Below are positions 20,279 to 29,518 of a stretch of 64,000 nt of DNA, in pieces. The notes beneath the pieces were generated by a model. That model was not told where the DNA came from, searched no databases, and saw only the letters and a program-made list of their open reading frames with translations. The stretch is from Enterobacter hormaechei ATCC 49162 (GTDB taxonomy: Bacteria > Pseudomonadota > Gammaproteobacteria > Enterobacterales > Enterobacteriaceae), in assembly GCF_001875655.1 (NCBI RefSeq), contig NZ_MKEQ01000001.1:1860001-1924000 (forward strand). The letters run 5' to 3'. Position numbers and translations under genes: made by a program. Numbering within the stretch: position 1 is the stretch's first letter; each line of letters begins with the position of its first letter.

Positions 20279-21178
20279 TTAAGCGTCTGCGGTCAGGAGG
20301 CTAATCATCGCGCGGGTGGCTGCCGACTGACGTCGGTGCGGCGCGAAGATCACCGAGAAAGGCCGCGAGCGACCGCGTAAATGGGGCAGCACCTCGACGA
20401 GCTGGCCGCGTTCTATCCTGTCACGGACGATAAATTCATAGCTCTGGCAGATCCCCATCCCCTGCTCCGCCAGTGATACCACGCCCAGCACGTCATCCGA
20501 TATTTCGAAAGTTGAACGGGGCAGCCAGTCAACGTCGCGTCCATCATCCCGGAACACCCAGGGCGCGATACGACCCGTGCGCGGCATGATAAAAGGCAGG
20601 CAGCTGTGCTGTTGCAGCTCGTCCAGCGTCTGCGGGACGCCCATTCGATGAAGGTAAGCGGGTGACGCAACCAGCAGCAGCGCCGCCTCTTCCAGCTTGC
20701 GCGCCACTAAGCCACTGTCAGGCATCTGACCCAGACGAATCGCGAGATCGAATCCCTCCGCGATCAAATCGACATTGCGATTGGTGATATTCAGTTCCAC
20801 CTGAACGCGCGGGTGCTGTTGAGAAAAGCGAGCCAGCAGGGGCGGCAGACGATAGTGCCCATAGGTGGTCGGAACACTGATCTTCACGCGGCCGGTCAGA
20901 TCGCCTCCCTGACCACGTCCATCGCGCTCGGCATCATCAAGCAGGGAAAAAGCCGATCGCGCCTGCTCCAGATAAATACGTCCGGCTTCCGTAAGCCCCA
21001 CGCGGCGGGTGGTGCGCTGTAATAACTGGCGCCCCAGACGCGCTTCAAGACGGGAAACCGCACGACTCAGGACCGAGGGGGTGGTTGAGAGCACGACCGC
21101 TGCGGCAGTAAATGAGCCATGTTCAACAACGGTAATGAAGACTTCGACATCGCCAAGATAATCAAATTTTCGGCTCAT
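20279..21178 (-). CDS. LysR-family transcription regulator
   Basis: The 299-residue protein has an N-terminal winged helix-turn-helix (residues about 8-65, VEHGSFTAAAVVLSTTPSVL) and a C-terminal effector-binding domain typical of the CrgA/DmlR-like subgroup. It is transcribed divergently from the SDR gene with 98 bp between the starts, the usual arrangement for a LysR protein controlling its neighbour. The inducer is unknown. Confidence 0.93.
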   Translation of the reverse strand: MSRKFDYLGDVEVFITVVEHGSFTAAAVVLSTTPSVLSRAVSRLEARLGRQLLQRTTRRVGLTEAGRIYLEQARSAFSLLDDAERDGRGQGGDLTGRVKISVPTTYGHYRLPPLLARFSQQHPRVQVELNITNRNVDLIAEGFDLAIRLGQMPDSGLVARKLEEAALLLVASPAYLHRMGVPQTLDELQQHSCLPFIMPRTGRIAPWVFRDDGRDVDWLPRSTFEISDDVLGVVSLAEQGMGICQSYEFIVRDRIERGQLVEVLPHLRGRSRPFSVIFAPHRRQSAATRAMISLLTADA

Positions 21179-21276
21179 TTTGCTCTTTCACGAACAAATG
21201 TTTTTCAATTTCGCTAATTTATCCCCCGCTGAGTGATGAGTAAAGTGGCCTCACACATCATCAGAAGGTAAAAATT

Positions 21277-22071
21277 ATGGATCTTCAACTCAGCGGTAAG
21301 ACAGCGCTGGTTACAGGCGCAACGGCAGGAATTGGTCTGGCCATCGCTCGCACGCTGGCGCGAGAAGGCGTTGCAGTGACGATCACCGGCCGTGAAAAGG
21401 CAAAGCTGCAAAACGCCGTTGCCGAAATCAGCAATGCCGCACCTGGCGTGCCGGTAAGCGCCGTTATCGCAGACCTGGGAAGCGCAGAGGGTGCCGAAGC
21501 ACTGTTCGCGGCTTGTCCGGATACCGACATTCTTATCAATAATCTGGGCTTTTACGAAGCTAAACCTTTCGCCGACATCACGGACGAAGAATGGCTGCGC
21601 ATGATCGATATTAACGTCATGTCCGGGGTTCGCCTGTCCCGGCATTACTTCCCGCGCATGCTGGAGCGGAACTGGGGGCGGGTGATTTTTATGTCCAGTG
21701 AAGTTGGCGCGTTCACGCCGCCAGACATGGTGCATTACGGCGTCAGTAAATCTGCCCAGCTCGCCGTTTCGCGCGGTATGGCAGAACTGACCAAAGGCAC
21801 TGCCGTAACGGTTAACAGCGTGCTTCCTTCGGCGACTCGCTCTGACGGCATCATTGACTACCTTCGCCAGACCGCGCCCGAACCGGGTATGACCGATCGG
21901 GCGATCGAAGCACACTTCTTCGAGACCTACCGGCCCAGCTCGTTGATTGCCCGCATGATCGAAGCAGACGAGATAGCCGCAATGGTTGCGCTGCTTGCAA
22001 GCCCGCTTGGCGCCGCATCTAACGGGGCTGCGGTGCGCGTTGAAGGCGGCACGTTCCGCTCCATTCTGTAA
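21277..22071 (+). CDS. SDR-family NAD(P)-dependent oxidoreductase
   Basis: The 264-residue protein is a classical short-chain dehydrogenase. The cofactor-binding GATAGIGLAIA is at residues 14-24, the catalytic Ser is in VIFMSSEVG and the catalytic Tyr/Lys pair in MVHYGVSKSAQ. The substrate is unknown. It is followed 24 bp later by a secreted royal-jelly-like protein and is divergent from a LysR regulator, so the three probably form one regulated unit. Confidence 0.93.
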   Translation: MDLQLSGKTALVTGATAGIGLAIARTLAREGVAVTITGREKAKLQNAVAEISNAAPGVPVSAVIADLGSAEGAEALFAACPDTDILINNLGFYEAKPFADITDEEWLRMIDINVMSGVRLSRHYFPRMLERNWGRVIFMSSEVGAFTPPDMVHYGVSKSAQLAVSRGMAELTKGTAVTVNSVLPSATRSDGIIDYLRQTAPEPGMTDRAIEAHFFETYRPSSLIARMIEADEIAAMVALLASPLGAASNGAAVRVEGGTFRSIL

Positions 22072-22095
22072 CTGTGAGTTCACCGGAGTATAGAC

Positions 22096-23298
22096 ATGTC
22101 TAACCGTAGTTTGTCCGCCATCGCAATGGTGGTGCTGTTGTCCTTCACGAGCGCAGCCAGTGCGGATAATGGCGCGATGCCTGAACGCTGGCGTAGCTAT
22201 GCTGGCGTAAGCTGGGATCACCCCGATCGCACGGCAATCCCGGCAACGTTTTCCGGATCGGTGAATGCCCCCATCGCCGGGATCCACTTTGATGCAAAAG
22301 GAACAGCCTACGTCAGTACACCCCGGCTGATATCAGCCAGCGCACCTGCCACGTTGAGCGTCCTTGATACGACGGTTGCGTCAGGTCCGGCACGCCTGAC
22401 CGCATTCCCCTCCCGCGAGGGAAATGCGGTGGACGGACCTTTCGGGCAAAGCCTGCGCAACGTCCTCGGTTTTTATATCGATCGCCGTAACGGCTGGCTA
22501 TGGGCGCTGGATATGGGCTTCGTCGCGGGAGAAGCGGAATCTCCCGCAGGCTCGCAAAAACTGGTGGTGCTGGATCTGAACTCTGGACGCACGATCAAAC
22601 GCATCTCTCTGGATAGCGTGGCTGACCGTAAAGCCAGTTTCCTCAATGATGTGGCTGTTGATGAGCGTCGCCGCATCGCCTATATCTCCGACAGCGGATC
22701 GCGCAGCGCGCCTGACAACCGTGCGGGTCTTATCATCGTTGATTTCACCTCCGGCCAGACCCGGCGCGTACTGGATCGTCACCCTGCCGTGCGGGTTGAG
22801 CCGGGCGTGAAAGTCGTCGCACACGGGCACGAGGTGTGGCCGGGTAAACCGTTGCTGATTGGCATCAACGGCATTGCACTCTCACCGGATGCAGGTACGC
22901 TGTACTGGACAGTGACGACGGGTACCCATGCCTATGCGTTGCCGACGGCAATCCTGCGACAGCCGGGTTCGACCGATGCGCAAATTGCGTCCCGAATTGA
23001 AGATCTCGGTGATGTGGGCGGCAACACTGACGGGATCGTGACCGATGCGAAGGGCAATCTCTATATAACTGACGTCACCCGGAACGGTATCGTCAGGTAC
23101 GATCCCGTAAGCAAAGCGATGTCACCGATCGCGTCAAACGAAGGCATATACTGGCCCGATACGCCGACCATCCATCCTGATGGCGATCTGGTTTTTACCT
23201 CCAGCCGTCTGAGCGATCATTTCACGGGAGCGGTGAAGGCTGGCGATGAGCGCTATGATTTGTGGCGTTTACCAGCAAAGGCATTGACGCCGGAGTAA
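22096..23298 (+). CDS. Secreted major royal jelly/Yellow-like beta-propeller protein
   Basis: The 400-residue protein has a signal peptide (MSNRSLSAIAMVVLLSFTSAASA) and a six-bladed beta-propeller pattern. The stretches FLNDVAVDERRRIAYISDSG, GINGIALSPDAGTLYWTVTT and NTDGIVTDAKGNLYITDVTR are characteristic of the MRJP/Yellow and gluconolactonase-like families. Bacterial members are often annotated L-dopachrome tautomerase-related, without experimental support that I can cite. It follows the SDR gene in the same direction and is followed by a terminator. Confidence 0.82.
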   Translation: MSNRSLSAIAMVVLLSFTSAASADNGAMPERWRSYAGVSWDHPDRTAIPATFSGSVNAPIAGIHFDAKGTAYVSTPRLISASAPATLSVLDTTVASGPARLTAFPSREGNAVDGPFGQSLRNVLGFYIDRRNGWLWALDMGFVAGEAESPAGSQKLVVLDLNSGRTIKRISLDSVADRKASFLNDVAVDERRRIAYISDSGSRSAPDNRAGLIIVDFTSGQTRRVLDRHPAVRVEPGVKVVAHGHEVWPGKPLLIGINGIALSPDAGTLYWTVTTGTHAYALPTAILRQPGSTDAQIASRIEDLGDVGGNTDGIVTDAKGNLYITDVTRNGIVRYDPVSKAMSPIASNEGIYWPDTPTIHPDGDLVFTSSRLSDHFTGAVKAGDERYDLWRLPAKALTPE

Positions 23299-23370
23299 GT
23301 GGATCCGGTCCGGTTACGAACAGCCCGATGCCCTCTCCCGCCCGGCCAAATAATCGCTAAAAACCACTGC

Positions 23371-23393
23371 GCCACCCGATGGGTGGCGTTTTT
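23371..23393 (+). terminator. Rho-independent terminator after the royal-jelly-like gene
   Basis: GCCACCC and GGGTGGC form a 7-bp stem with a 3-nt loop, followed by GTTTTTA. Confidence 0.8.
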
Positions 23394-23497
23394 ACATCCT
23401 GACAATGATGCATAAATGTAGGGAGAGAGAAAATATATAAATTAGTAGGATAACTAAATTATAATTCTTATACTTATGTTAAAAAGTGGAGGCTGAA

Positions 23498-23992
23498 ATG
23501 CGATTAATCCTAATGCTGTGCTGCTTTTTAGTACAAAGCGCCGCCCTTGCGGGTGAGTTGCCCAAACCTGCTGGTAAACCCATTTTAACAATTTCCGGTA
23601 ATATAGAAAATACGAACGAAAATGGAAAAGCCGTTTTTGATATTGCCAGCCTTGAAAAACTGGGGATGGTGAGTTTCCAGACAACTTCGCCCTGGTATAA
23701 TGGCCGCACAAAGTTTGAGGGTATCCCCATGCGCAAACTCATGGAGTATGTTGGTGCAAAGGGATCTGTCCTGAATGTGGTTGCACTCAATGATTATACT
23801 ACCGTCATTCCACTTAGTGACTTCCAAAAATACAACGCCATACTGGCTTTAAAGGTCAATGGCGAATATATGCGCATCCGCGATAAAGGTCCGTCATTCA
23901 TTGTCTACCCTTATGACAGTCTTCCTGAACTGAATAATCAGATTTATTACTCGCGATCGGCATGGCAGGTCAGCAAAATGAAGATTGAATAG
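23498..23992 (+). CDS. Secreted molybdopterin-binding-fold (SuoX-like) protein
   Basis: The 164-residue protein has a signal peptide (MRLILMLCCFLVQSAALA) and a body resembling a stand-alone oxidoreductase molybdopterin-binding domain, with VSFQTTSPWYNGRTKFEGIP and YNAILALKVNGEYMRIRDKG. I place the start at the ATG at 23498, with GGAGG 5 nt upstream. It has no obvious catalytic cysteine in the mature part (the two Cys lie in the signal peptide), so it is more likely a sensor or binding protein than an active oxidoreductase. The next gene, 17 bp downstream, is a membrane GGDEF-EAL protein. The pairing suggests it modulates that enzyme from the periplasm; this is inference. Confidence 0.75.
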   Translation: MRLILMLCCFLVQSAALAGELPKPAGKPILTISGNIENTNENGKAVFDIASLEKLGMVSFQTTSPWYNGRTKFEGIPMRKLMEYVGAKGSVLNVVALNDYTTVIPLSDFQKYNAILALKVNGEYMRIRDKGPSFIVYPYDSLPELNNQIYYSRSAWQVSKMKIE

Positions 23993-24009
23993 CAGTCCAG
24001 GAGAACATA

Positions 24010-25947
24010 ATGAACAGGATACTGGTTGGTATCATTTTTTCTCTTTTTATCACAACTGGATATATAGCCTTTCTTGTCTATGACCGTCAGCAGGAATTAC
24101 AAAAGCTGACTCACTACACTGAGTCCTGGTCTGTAGCCCAACTGGTATCTGAATATTACCGATTTGAATCATGGATTGGTCTGTACGCAACCGATACTGA
24201 TGACGTCACGGTAGACCAGGTTCGCATGCGCCTGGAAATCATGCTTAGCCAGAATGATTTATTGAAAGAGGGCGGCCTGGGTCGTTATATAGACAGCGAA
24301 AAAGCGCATCAGGCGCTCGCCGTACGCCTTGAAAACATCCTGACCTATCTTGATGGTCATCTTGAGCAAATGAGCCGCTCAGAGTTAAAGCTATATTTAA
24401 AAAGCATGCATTTACTGGATGCGCCGCTAAGCCAGCTTTCATCCACGGCTTTGACAAAAGATGTTAACACCATCAATGAAACCAACCAGAAAATACAGGT
24501 CCTGTATTATATCTATTCAGCGCTTTCGCTATTACTGGTTATTTTAAGTTTCATCCTGGGATTTTTGATTATCTATCAAAATAAAAATATTCTTAAAGCG
24601 CATACACAGGTGAAAACGCTGGCTGAAGAACTTCAGCTATCAAAGGAAACCCTGCAAATCCAGAATTCAAAACTGGAATACGATGTTTATCATGACTCCC
24701 TTACCGGCATGAAAAACCGTCTTTTCTTCTGGGATGATCTCAACAAACTTAATCAACAGGCTGAAAAAAATCATGTCTCTGTGACGGTAATGTTATTCGA
24801 TTTAGACCGGTTCAAAGAGGTGAATGATACTTACGGTCATGATGCCGGCGATTTACTGTTACGTGAGGTATCCACCCGCCTTAACGCTTTGAGCCGCTTT
24901 TCAGAAACATTTTATCGTTTGGGCGGTGACGAGTTTGCGTTTCTCTCCAACGGCTTAACCGAAACCGCAGCCGTTTCACGTGCGCGAGAAATCAGTGATA
25001 GCATCAGCAAACCCTATACAATTAATAATCAACTCATAAAAATAGCCACCTGCGTGGGTATTGTTTTATCGGATAACGAACGACGTTCAGATTACCTGTA
25101 CAAATTCGCCGACCTGGCGCTCTATGAAGCCAAGAAAGAAGGTTCTCAGCAAATTAAAGTTTTCCGTCAGCGAATGCTACAGAAGTTGCAGGAAAGCAGA
25201 ACCCTTGAAAATGATATGGCCAGGGCGATAGAGAATAATGAATTTGTTGTTTATTACCAGCCTATTGTGAATTCCGTCAGCAAGGAAATCTACGGCTATG
25301 AAGCGCTTATTCGCTGGATGCACCCCGTTAAGGGAATGCTCTCCCCGGATAGCTTTATTTTCGCTGCTGAAAAAACCGGCATGATCAACGAGATAGGTAA
25401 AACCGTACTGAAACTGGCGTGTAGGGAAGCGGTCTCCTGGGCTGTTCCGGCCAGGATCTCCGTAAACGTCTCGCCTGTTCAATTGGGCAGCAAATCATTT
25501 ATTAGTACGGTGCAGTCCATTCTGGCTGAGACCGGGCTACCGGCTAACCGTCTTGAGTTAGAGGTCACAGAGTCATCCCTCTTTAGTGACAGAAATAACC
25601 CCATTACTATTCTCAAAAAACTACGTTCACTGGGCGTAAGAATTTCCATCGATGATTTTGGTACGGGTTATTCATCCCTCTCCAGACTCAGTGAACTGAA
25701 CTTTGATAAAATCAAAATTGATAAATCTTTTGTCAGTCCGATATCTACACAAGAAGATGCGCTTAATATTGTAAAGCTGATTACCGGTATGGCTAAAAGC
25801 CTTAATATGGGCGTCATTGCCGAGGGCGTCGAGACCGAAGAGCAGCTTGAGCGGCTTCAGGCTCTGGGCTGCGAGCTTGTGCAGGGATATCTTTTCAGCA
25901 AACCACAGCCTCAGGTCGACAGCAAAATTAAGAGCGGCCAGCGATGA
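24010..25947 (+). CDS. Membrane GGDEF-EAL cyclic di-GMP enzyme
   Basis: The 645-residue protein has membrane segments at about 5-23 and 166-188 enclosing a helical periplasmic domain, then a GGDEF domain (about 220-390) and an EAL domain (about 395-635). Both catalytic signatures look intact: GGDEF at 305-309, and for the phosphodiesterase EAL at 431-433, ELEVTES near 516, IDDFGTGYSS near 547, AEGVE near 604 and QGYLFS near 625. It could therefore both make and degrade cyclic di-GMP. Its partner is probably the secreted molybdopterin-fold protein encoded immediately upstream. Confidence 0.92.
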   Translation: MNRILVGIIFSLFITTGYIAFLVYDRQQELQKLTHYTESWSVAQLVSEYYRFESWIGLYATDTDDVTVDQVRMRLEIMLSQNDLLKEGGLGRYIDSEKAHQALAVRLENILTYLDGHLEQMSRSELKLYLKSMHLLDAPLSQLSSTALTKDVNTINETNQKIQVLYYIYSALSLLLVILSFILGFLIIYQNKNILKAHTQVKTLAEELQLSKETLQIQNSKLEYDVYHDSLTGMKNRLFFWDDLNKLNQQAEKNHVSVTVMLFDLDRFKEVNDTYGHDAGDLLLREVSTRLNALSRFSETFYRLGGDEFAFLSNGLTETAAVSRAREISDSISKPYTINNQLIKIATCVGIVLSDNERRSDYLYKFADLALYEAKKEGSQQIKVFRQRMLQKLQESRTLENDMARAIENNEFVVYYQPIVNSVSKEIYGYEALIRWMHPVKGMLSPDSFIFAAEKTGMINEIGKTVLKLACREAVSWAVPARISVNVSPVQLGSKSFISTVQSILAETGLPANRLELEVTESSLFSDRNNPITILKKLRSLGVRISIDDFGTGYSSLSRLSELNFDKIKIDKSFVSPISTQEDALNIVKLITGMAKSLNMGVIAEGVETEEQLERLQALGCELVQGYLFSKPQPQVDSKIKSGQR

Positions 25948-26067
25948 CCTTCTCTCCTCAGCCCGATACCAACCGGGATCACATTTTTTACCCCTGGGTA
26001 TTCACTGACAATAAACAGGTGTTATCATTCACCCCGTAAATACCTATCAACTCTATCCGAGGCTTTG

Positions 26068-26094
26068 ATGCTGGAGAATGTAATCATCCGATAA
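26068..26094 (+). promoter_or_regulatory. Candidate regulatory leader ORF (MLENVIIR) of the topAI operon
   Basis: An 8-codon frame, ATG to TAA, encodes MLENVIIR. It has GAGG 5 nt upstream of its ATG and sits 113 nt before topAI. Just after it, AATCAG and CTGATT (near 26,092-26,126) can pair around a CCGACC...GGCCGG region. E. coli topAI is controlled by an antibiotic-sensing leader peptide (toiL) that affects translation and Rho termination (Baniulyte and Wade). This ORF has the right position for that element, but I cannot confirm sequence homology. Confidence 0.55.
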
Positions 26095-26188
26095 TCAGCT
26101 TCCCGACCTTTCCAGGCCGGACTGATTATCAATGCGCCGAAATCGTATGCGGACACCGCTGTGTGTTTGCACGTTTTGCACATGATGA

Positions 26189-26464
<276 letters not shown>

Positions 26465-26474
26465 GGAGAGGATG

Positions 26475-27221
26475 ATGGATATCCCACGTATTTTTACCAT
26501 TAGCGAAAGCGAACACCGCATTCATAACCCCTTTACGCCAGAGAAGTACGCGACGCTGGGCCGCGTGTTACGCATGAAGCCAGGCGCACGCATTCTCGAT
26601 CTCGGCAGCGGTTCGGGAGAGATGCTCTGCACCTGGGCGCGTGATTACGGTATTACCGGTACCGGCATCGACATGAGTCAGTTGTTCACCGCGCATGCCA
26701 CGCTGCGCGCAGAGGAACTCGGCGTCAGTGAACGCGTTCATTTCATTCATAACGACGCAGCTGGCTACGTCGCGGATGAAGAATATGACGTGGCGGCCTG
26801 CGTTGGCGCCACATGGATTGCGGGTGGCGTAGCCGGGACGACAGAACTGCTGGCAAAAAGCCTCAAGCCCGGGGGAGTGATGCTCATCGGCGAACCGTAC
26901 TGGCGTCAGGTCCCCGCATCGGAAGAGATAGCTCAGGCCTGCGGCGTCTCGTCGATTGCAGACTTTCTCACTCTGCCCGGTCTGGTTGCATCTTTCGATC
27001 AACAGGGCTATGACCTGGTGGAAATGGTGCTTGCAGACCAGGAAGGCTGGGACAGGTACGAAGCCGCAAAATGGATGACGATGCGTCGCTGGCTGGAGGA
27101 AAACCCAGACGATGACTTTGCGAAGGAGGTTCGGGCGGAGCTGACGATAGCGCCTGAACGTCATGTGACGTACACGCGGGAATACTTTGGCTGGGGGGTG
27201 TTTGCGTTAATGGCGCGATAA
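26475..27221 (+). CDS. yjhP: YjhP, class I SAM-dependent methyltransferase
   Basis: The 248-residue protein contains the SAM-binding motif I ILDLGSGSGEMLCTW (residues about 36-50) and follows E. coli YjhP closely in sequence and length. The start is taken at the second of two adjacent ATG codons (26475), which reproduces the family N-terminus MDIPRIFTISESEHRIH, with GAGGAG upstream. The substrate is unknown. It forms a two-gene unit with topAI. Confidence 0.93.
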   Translation: MDIPRIFTISESEHRIHNPFTPEKYATLGRVLRMKPGARILDLGSGSGEMLCTWARDYGITGTGIDMSQLFTAHATLRAEELGVSERVHFIHNDAAGYVADEEYDVAACVGATWIAGGVAGTTELLAKSLKPGGVMLIGEPYWRQVPASEEIAQACGVSSIADFLTLPGLVASFDQQGYDLVEMVLADQEGWDRYEAAKWMTMRRWLEENPDDDFAKEVRAELTIAPERHVTYTREYFGWGVFALMAR

Positions 27222-27357
27222 TGTGGCGCTGGCGGTATAGTCTTTAAGGTTATGCCGCCGTTCAACTTCTTACAGGTACAAAACGATGGGACGAAAATAT
27301 GCAACCATCAGCAACATTTGCTGCCATGATCTGCGGAATGCAAGGTAACTAATTGAT

Positions 27358-27379
27358 TTAGAATGGTGCGATAATAGGA
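27358..27379. repeat. Left attachment-site-like repeat (att core, decayed)
   Basis: TTAGAATGGTGC followed by GATAATAGGA matches 39,878-39,900 except for one missing C. Those bases at the right are the 3' end of a tRNA-Thr gene plus flank. The repeat marks the likely left end of the 12.5 kb satellite, although only about 17 bp of tRNA sequence remain here. Confidence 0.65.
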
Positions 27380-27438
27380 ACCATACTAACCATTCAAGAA
27401 ATTGATATTTATAATTTTTTTCTTTATTGACTTATGAG

Positions 27439-27462
27439 ATACCCCCATAGATACCCCCAAAC
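27439..27462. repeat. Direct repeat shared with the integrase end (left copy)
   Basis: Two TACCCCCA units (ATACCCCCATAG, then ATACCCCCAAAC) occur here and again at 39,749-39,772 in the same orientation. They lie about 60-80 bp inside the left end, where integrase arm-type sites are expected. The TACCCCCA unit also recurs at the integrase start. Confidence 0.55.
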
Positions 27463-27662
27463 TAATTTCTCTAACCCAAGTTAATACCTAAAAGGAATCC
27501 AACTAGTTCTTGTATTCACAAAGAAGCACATTGTAATAAATTACAGTTGAATGTTCATTTGCCACTAACATTCTGATAATAGTTGCAAGCAAAGCTATAA
27601 CGTTATTTAAGAGTTAACAATTTTGTATCACATCCCTCATACAAGATTCCAAATGCTTGTAA

Positions 27663-29498
27663 TTACTTAATTAAGTTATAGTGATCTATCACTTTTTCTA
27701 ACCGTTCCAGTAAACTAGTAAATCTCGAAAAATCAATATCATTTTTATGTGCATTGACTATGTGCGTTGCAAATGCCTCCTTGCTCAAATCATTGCTTGG
27801 ATCACGATCAGCAACTGTATTAAAACATTTACCTTTATGTTGCTTAAGTCGATCAACATTGCTAAAGAAATACTCTATGTCAGTTTCAGGACACCCTTCA
27901 ACTTGAGGTGTGAGCACTAGATATAAATTGCAAAAAATATGAACAAAATCGGATTGACGAATATCTGCAACACCCGCTGGAAAAATCTGAATACCCTCAA
28001 CTCCATTCACGTAATTGATCAGATTCTTAGGCCCAGAGTCATTATCTACGAATATAATAACCGGATTAGACGGTTTAGGGGCTTTGTAATCATGAAAGTA
28101 ATGTCTGTAATGTATAACAAAGTCCTTAAGGTAATCAGTGCCACCAAAAAGCTCTAACAAATATTTGGTACGTTCATTGTATTCGACGAACTGCGTTAAT
28201 AACTTATACGGTGCTAGGGCGGTTTTTTCAATTGCTAATTTAGGGAATAACGCTGCTAATTTGTGAATGGCTGCTTTCAAATACACATTATCAGTTTTAC
28301 CTTCTGTGAGAATAGTCGGTTTTTTATTACCATAGAACATACGATAAAACAGAAATTTACTAAATGTTTTTTCTCTCGAAGTATGTAAGTAACGTCTGCT
28401 TTTGGCATGACCATTTTTGAGAGCATCTTTTTTCAAATGATACTTCGGATTCAGCTTCTCGCTTTGTCGAAGCCGATTATAATGATCAACTTGGTCGATG
28501 AAATTTAACTTCCCTTCCAACCTATTTATATTGCCAACTACTTCAACACCATCGACAATCTCTTTAAACTGACCAGTTCTGAAGAGATGATTGCATTGAG
28601 CACGCACAAGACGCCAATACTCTTTCTTAGTGTTAGGTTTTTTATTTACGACTAACCCCGTCACTTCCTGCCGTGAATCTTTATATTGATTTCTAGTTTT
28701 AGTTTCATTAATTGAAAATCCTGAGCGCTTAATCTCACTTTTAATTACCTTACCGGCTACAAATGTATGATTATCGGATTTTGCTATTGACGAGGGTAAA
28801 CTATCCTTCCTTGTGGAAAAGGTTATATCGTCTGCATACCTTGAATACGTACATGAATATTTTGATGCAACAGCAGCCAATTTAATGTCTAAAGCATGTG
28901 TTATCAAATTAGAAATAACTGGGGAACAAGGGCTACCCTGTGGTAGTTCATTATTATAACATGCAATCTTTGCAATCACTGTAGCTATTTCTGGCTCGAG
29001 TAAGAAATTCTTGTTTTTTATGAAAAAACCTCTTACTCTTCCGAAATTAAAACTACCGAAAAAGTTTTCTAAATCTATATTGAAAACGTGTTTCTTACCT
29101 AAATGCATCATTGCATTAGTTATTATAGAACGTTTCCTTTCAAAGCCATGCGACAATGAAGGCTGTTTAATTTCCGAACCAGAGCATTTTAATTTTAAAA
29201 TTATGGAGTTTTTTGCTTTTTGCCTTGCTATCTCTGAGTTTGGAAATTTATCAAAAATAATTTCATCTAAGCAATCTAGCAATAATTCAGAAAGAGATGC
29301 CTGTATATTTTTTAACATACCAGAGGGGGCACTAATAATTCTATTGCCACCATTTTTCTTTGGTATCTCGAATTGAACGTATTGAGTCTCGGGCTTAGTT
29401 TTATATAAGCAATAGGTTAATGCTGAAGGCTTAACGCCTAAAAGCTTAGCCAAATCCGGCTTTGTTTTTGCAGCTTTTAATAAATCCAATTTTTTCAT
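27663..29498 (-). CDS. Retron reverse transcriptase fused to a TOPRIM domain (Ec67/Eco2-like)
   Basis: The 611-residue protein copies part of its own non-coding RNA into msDNA, and the fused TOPRIM domain is the presumed effector. Residues 1-330 are a retron RT: IDLENFF (141-147), LPQGSPCSP (185-193), the catalytic YADD (221-224) and the retron VTG motif in SRQEVTGLVVN (279-281). Residues about 390-600 are TOPRIM-like, with TEGKTD at 398-403 and the acidic DND at 485-487. Order and motifs follow the E. coli retron Ec67 RT (586 residues as I recall), with about 25 extra residues near 85-115. Ec67-type retrons protect against phage. The gene sits at the end of a phage satellite, a usual cargo position, just after its non-coding RNA. 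Confidence 0.93.
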   Translation of the reverse strand: MKKLDLLKAAKTKPDLAKLLGVKPSALTYCLYKTKPETQYVQFEIPKKNGGNRIISAPSGMLKNIQASLSELLLDCLDEIIFDKFPNSEIARQKAKNSIILKLKCSGSEIKQPSLSHGFERKRSIITNAMMHLGKKHVFNIDLENFFGSFNFGRVRGFFIKNKNFLLEPEIATVIAKIACYNNELPQGSPCSPVISNLITHALDIKLAAVASKYSCTYSRYADDITFSTRKDSLPSSIAKSDNHTFVAGKVIKSEIKRSGFSINETKTRNQYKDSRQEVTGLVVNKKPNTKKEYWRLVRAQCNHLFRTGQFKEIVDGVEVVGNINRLEGKLNFIDQVDHYNRLRQSEKLNPKYHLKKDALKNGHAKSRRYLHTSREKTFSKFLFYRMFYGNKKPTILTEGKTDNVYLKAAIHKLAALFPKLAIEKTALAPYKLLTQFVEYNERTKYLLELFGGTDYLKDFVIHYRHYFHDYKAPKPSNPVIIFVDNDSGPKNLINYVNGVEGIQIFPAGVADIRQSDFVHIFCNLYLVLTPQVEGCPETDIEYFFSNVDRLKQHKGKCFNTVADRDPSNDLSKEAFATHIVNAHKNDIDFSRFTSLLERLEKVIDHYNLIK

Positions 29499-29518
29499 GA
29501 TATGTCACCATTGAAAAT

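Larger units (their letters stand above)
27222..27662. other. Gene-free junction between chromosome and satellite
   Basis: This 440-bp, increasingly AT-rich stretch holds the left attachment-like repeat (27,358-27,379) and a second repeat shared with the integrase end (27,439-27,462). A 20-codon frame at 27,286 begins MGRKYA, like the YebC-family protein YeeN, and then diverges. It may be a remnant but is too short to call. Confidence 0.6.

Noticed and set aside
21214..22287. 357-codon frame opposite the SDR gene
   Set aside because: It is antisense to a well-supported dehydrogenase gene and has a His/Arg-rich composition typical of shadow frames.
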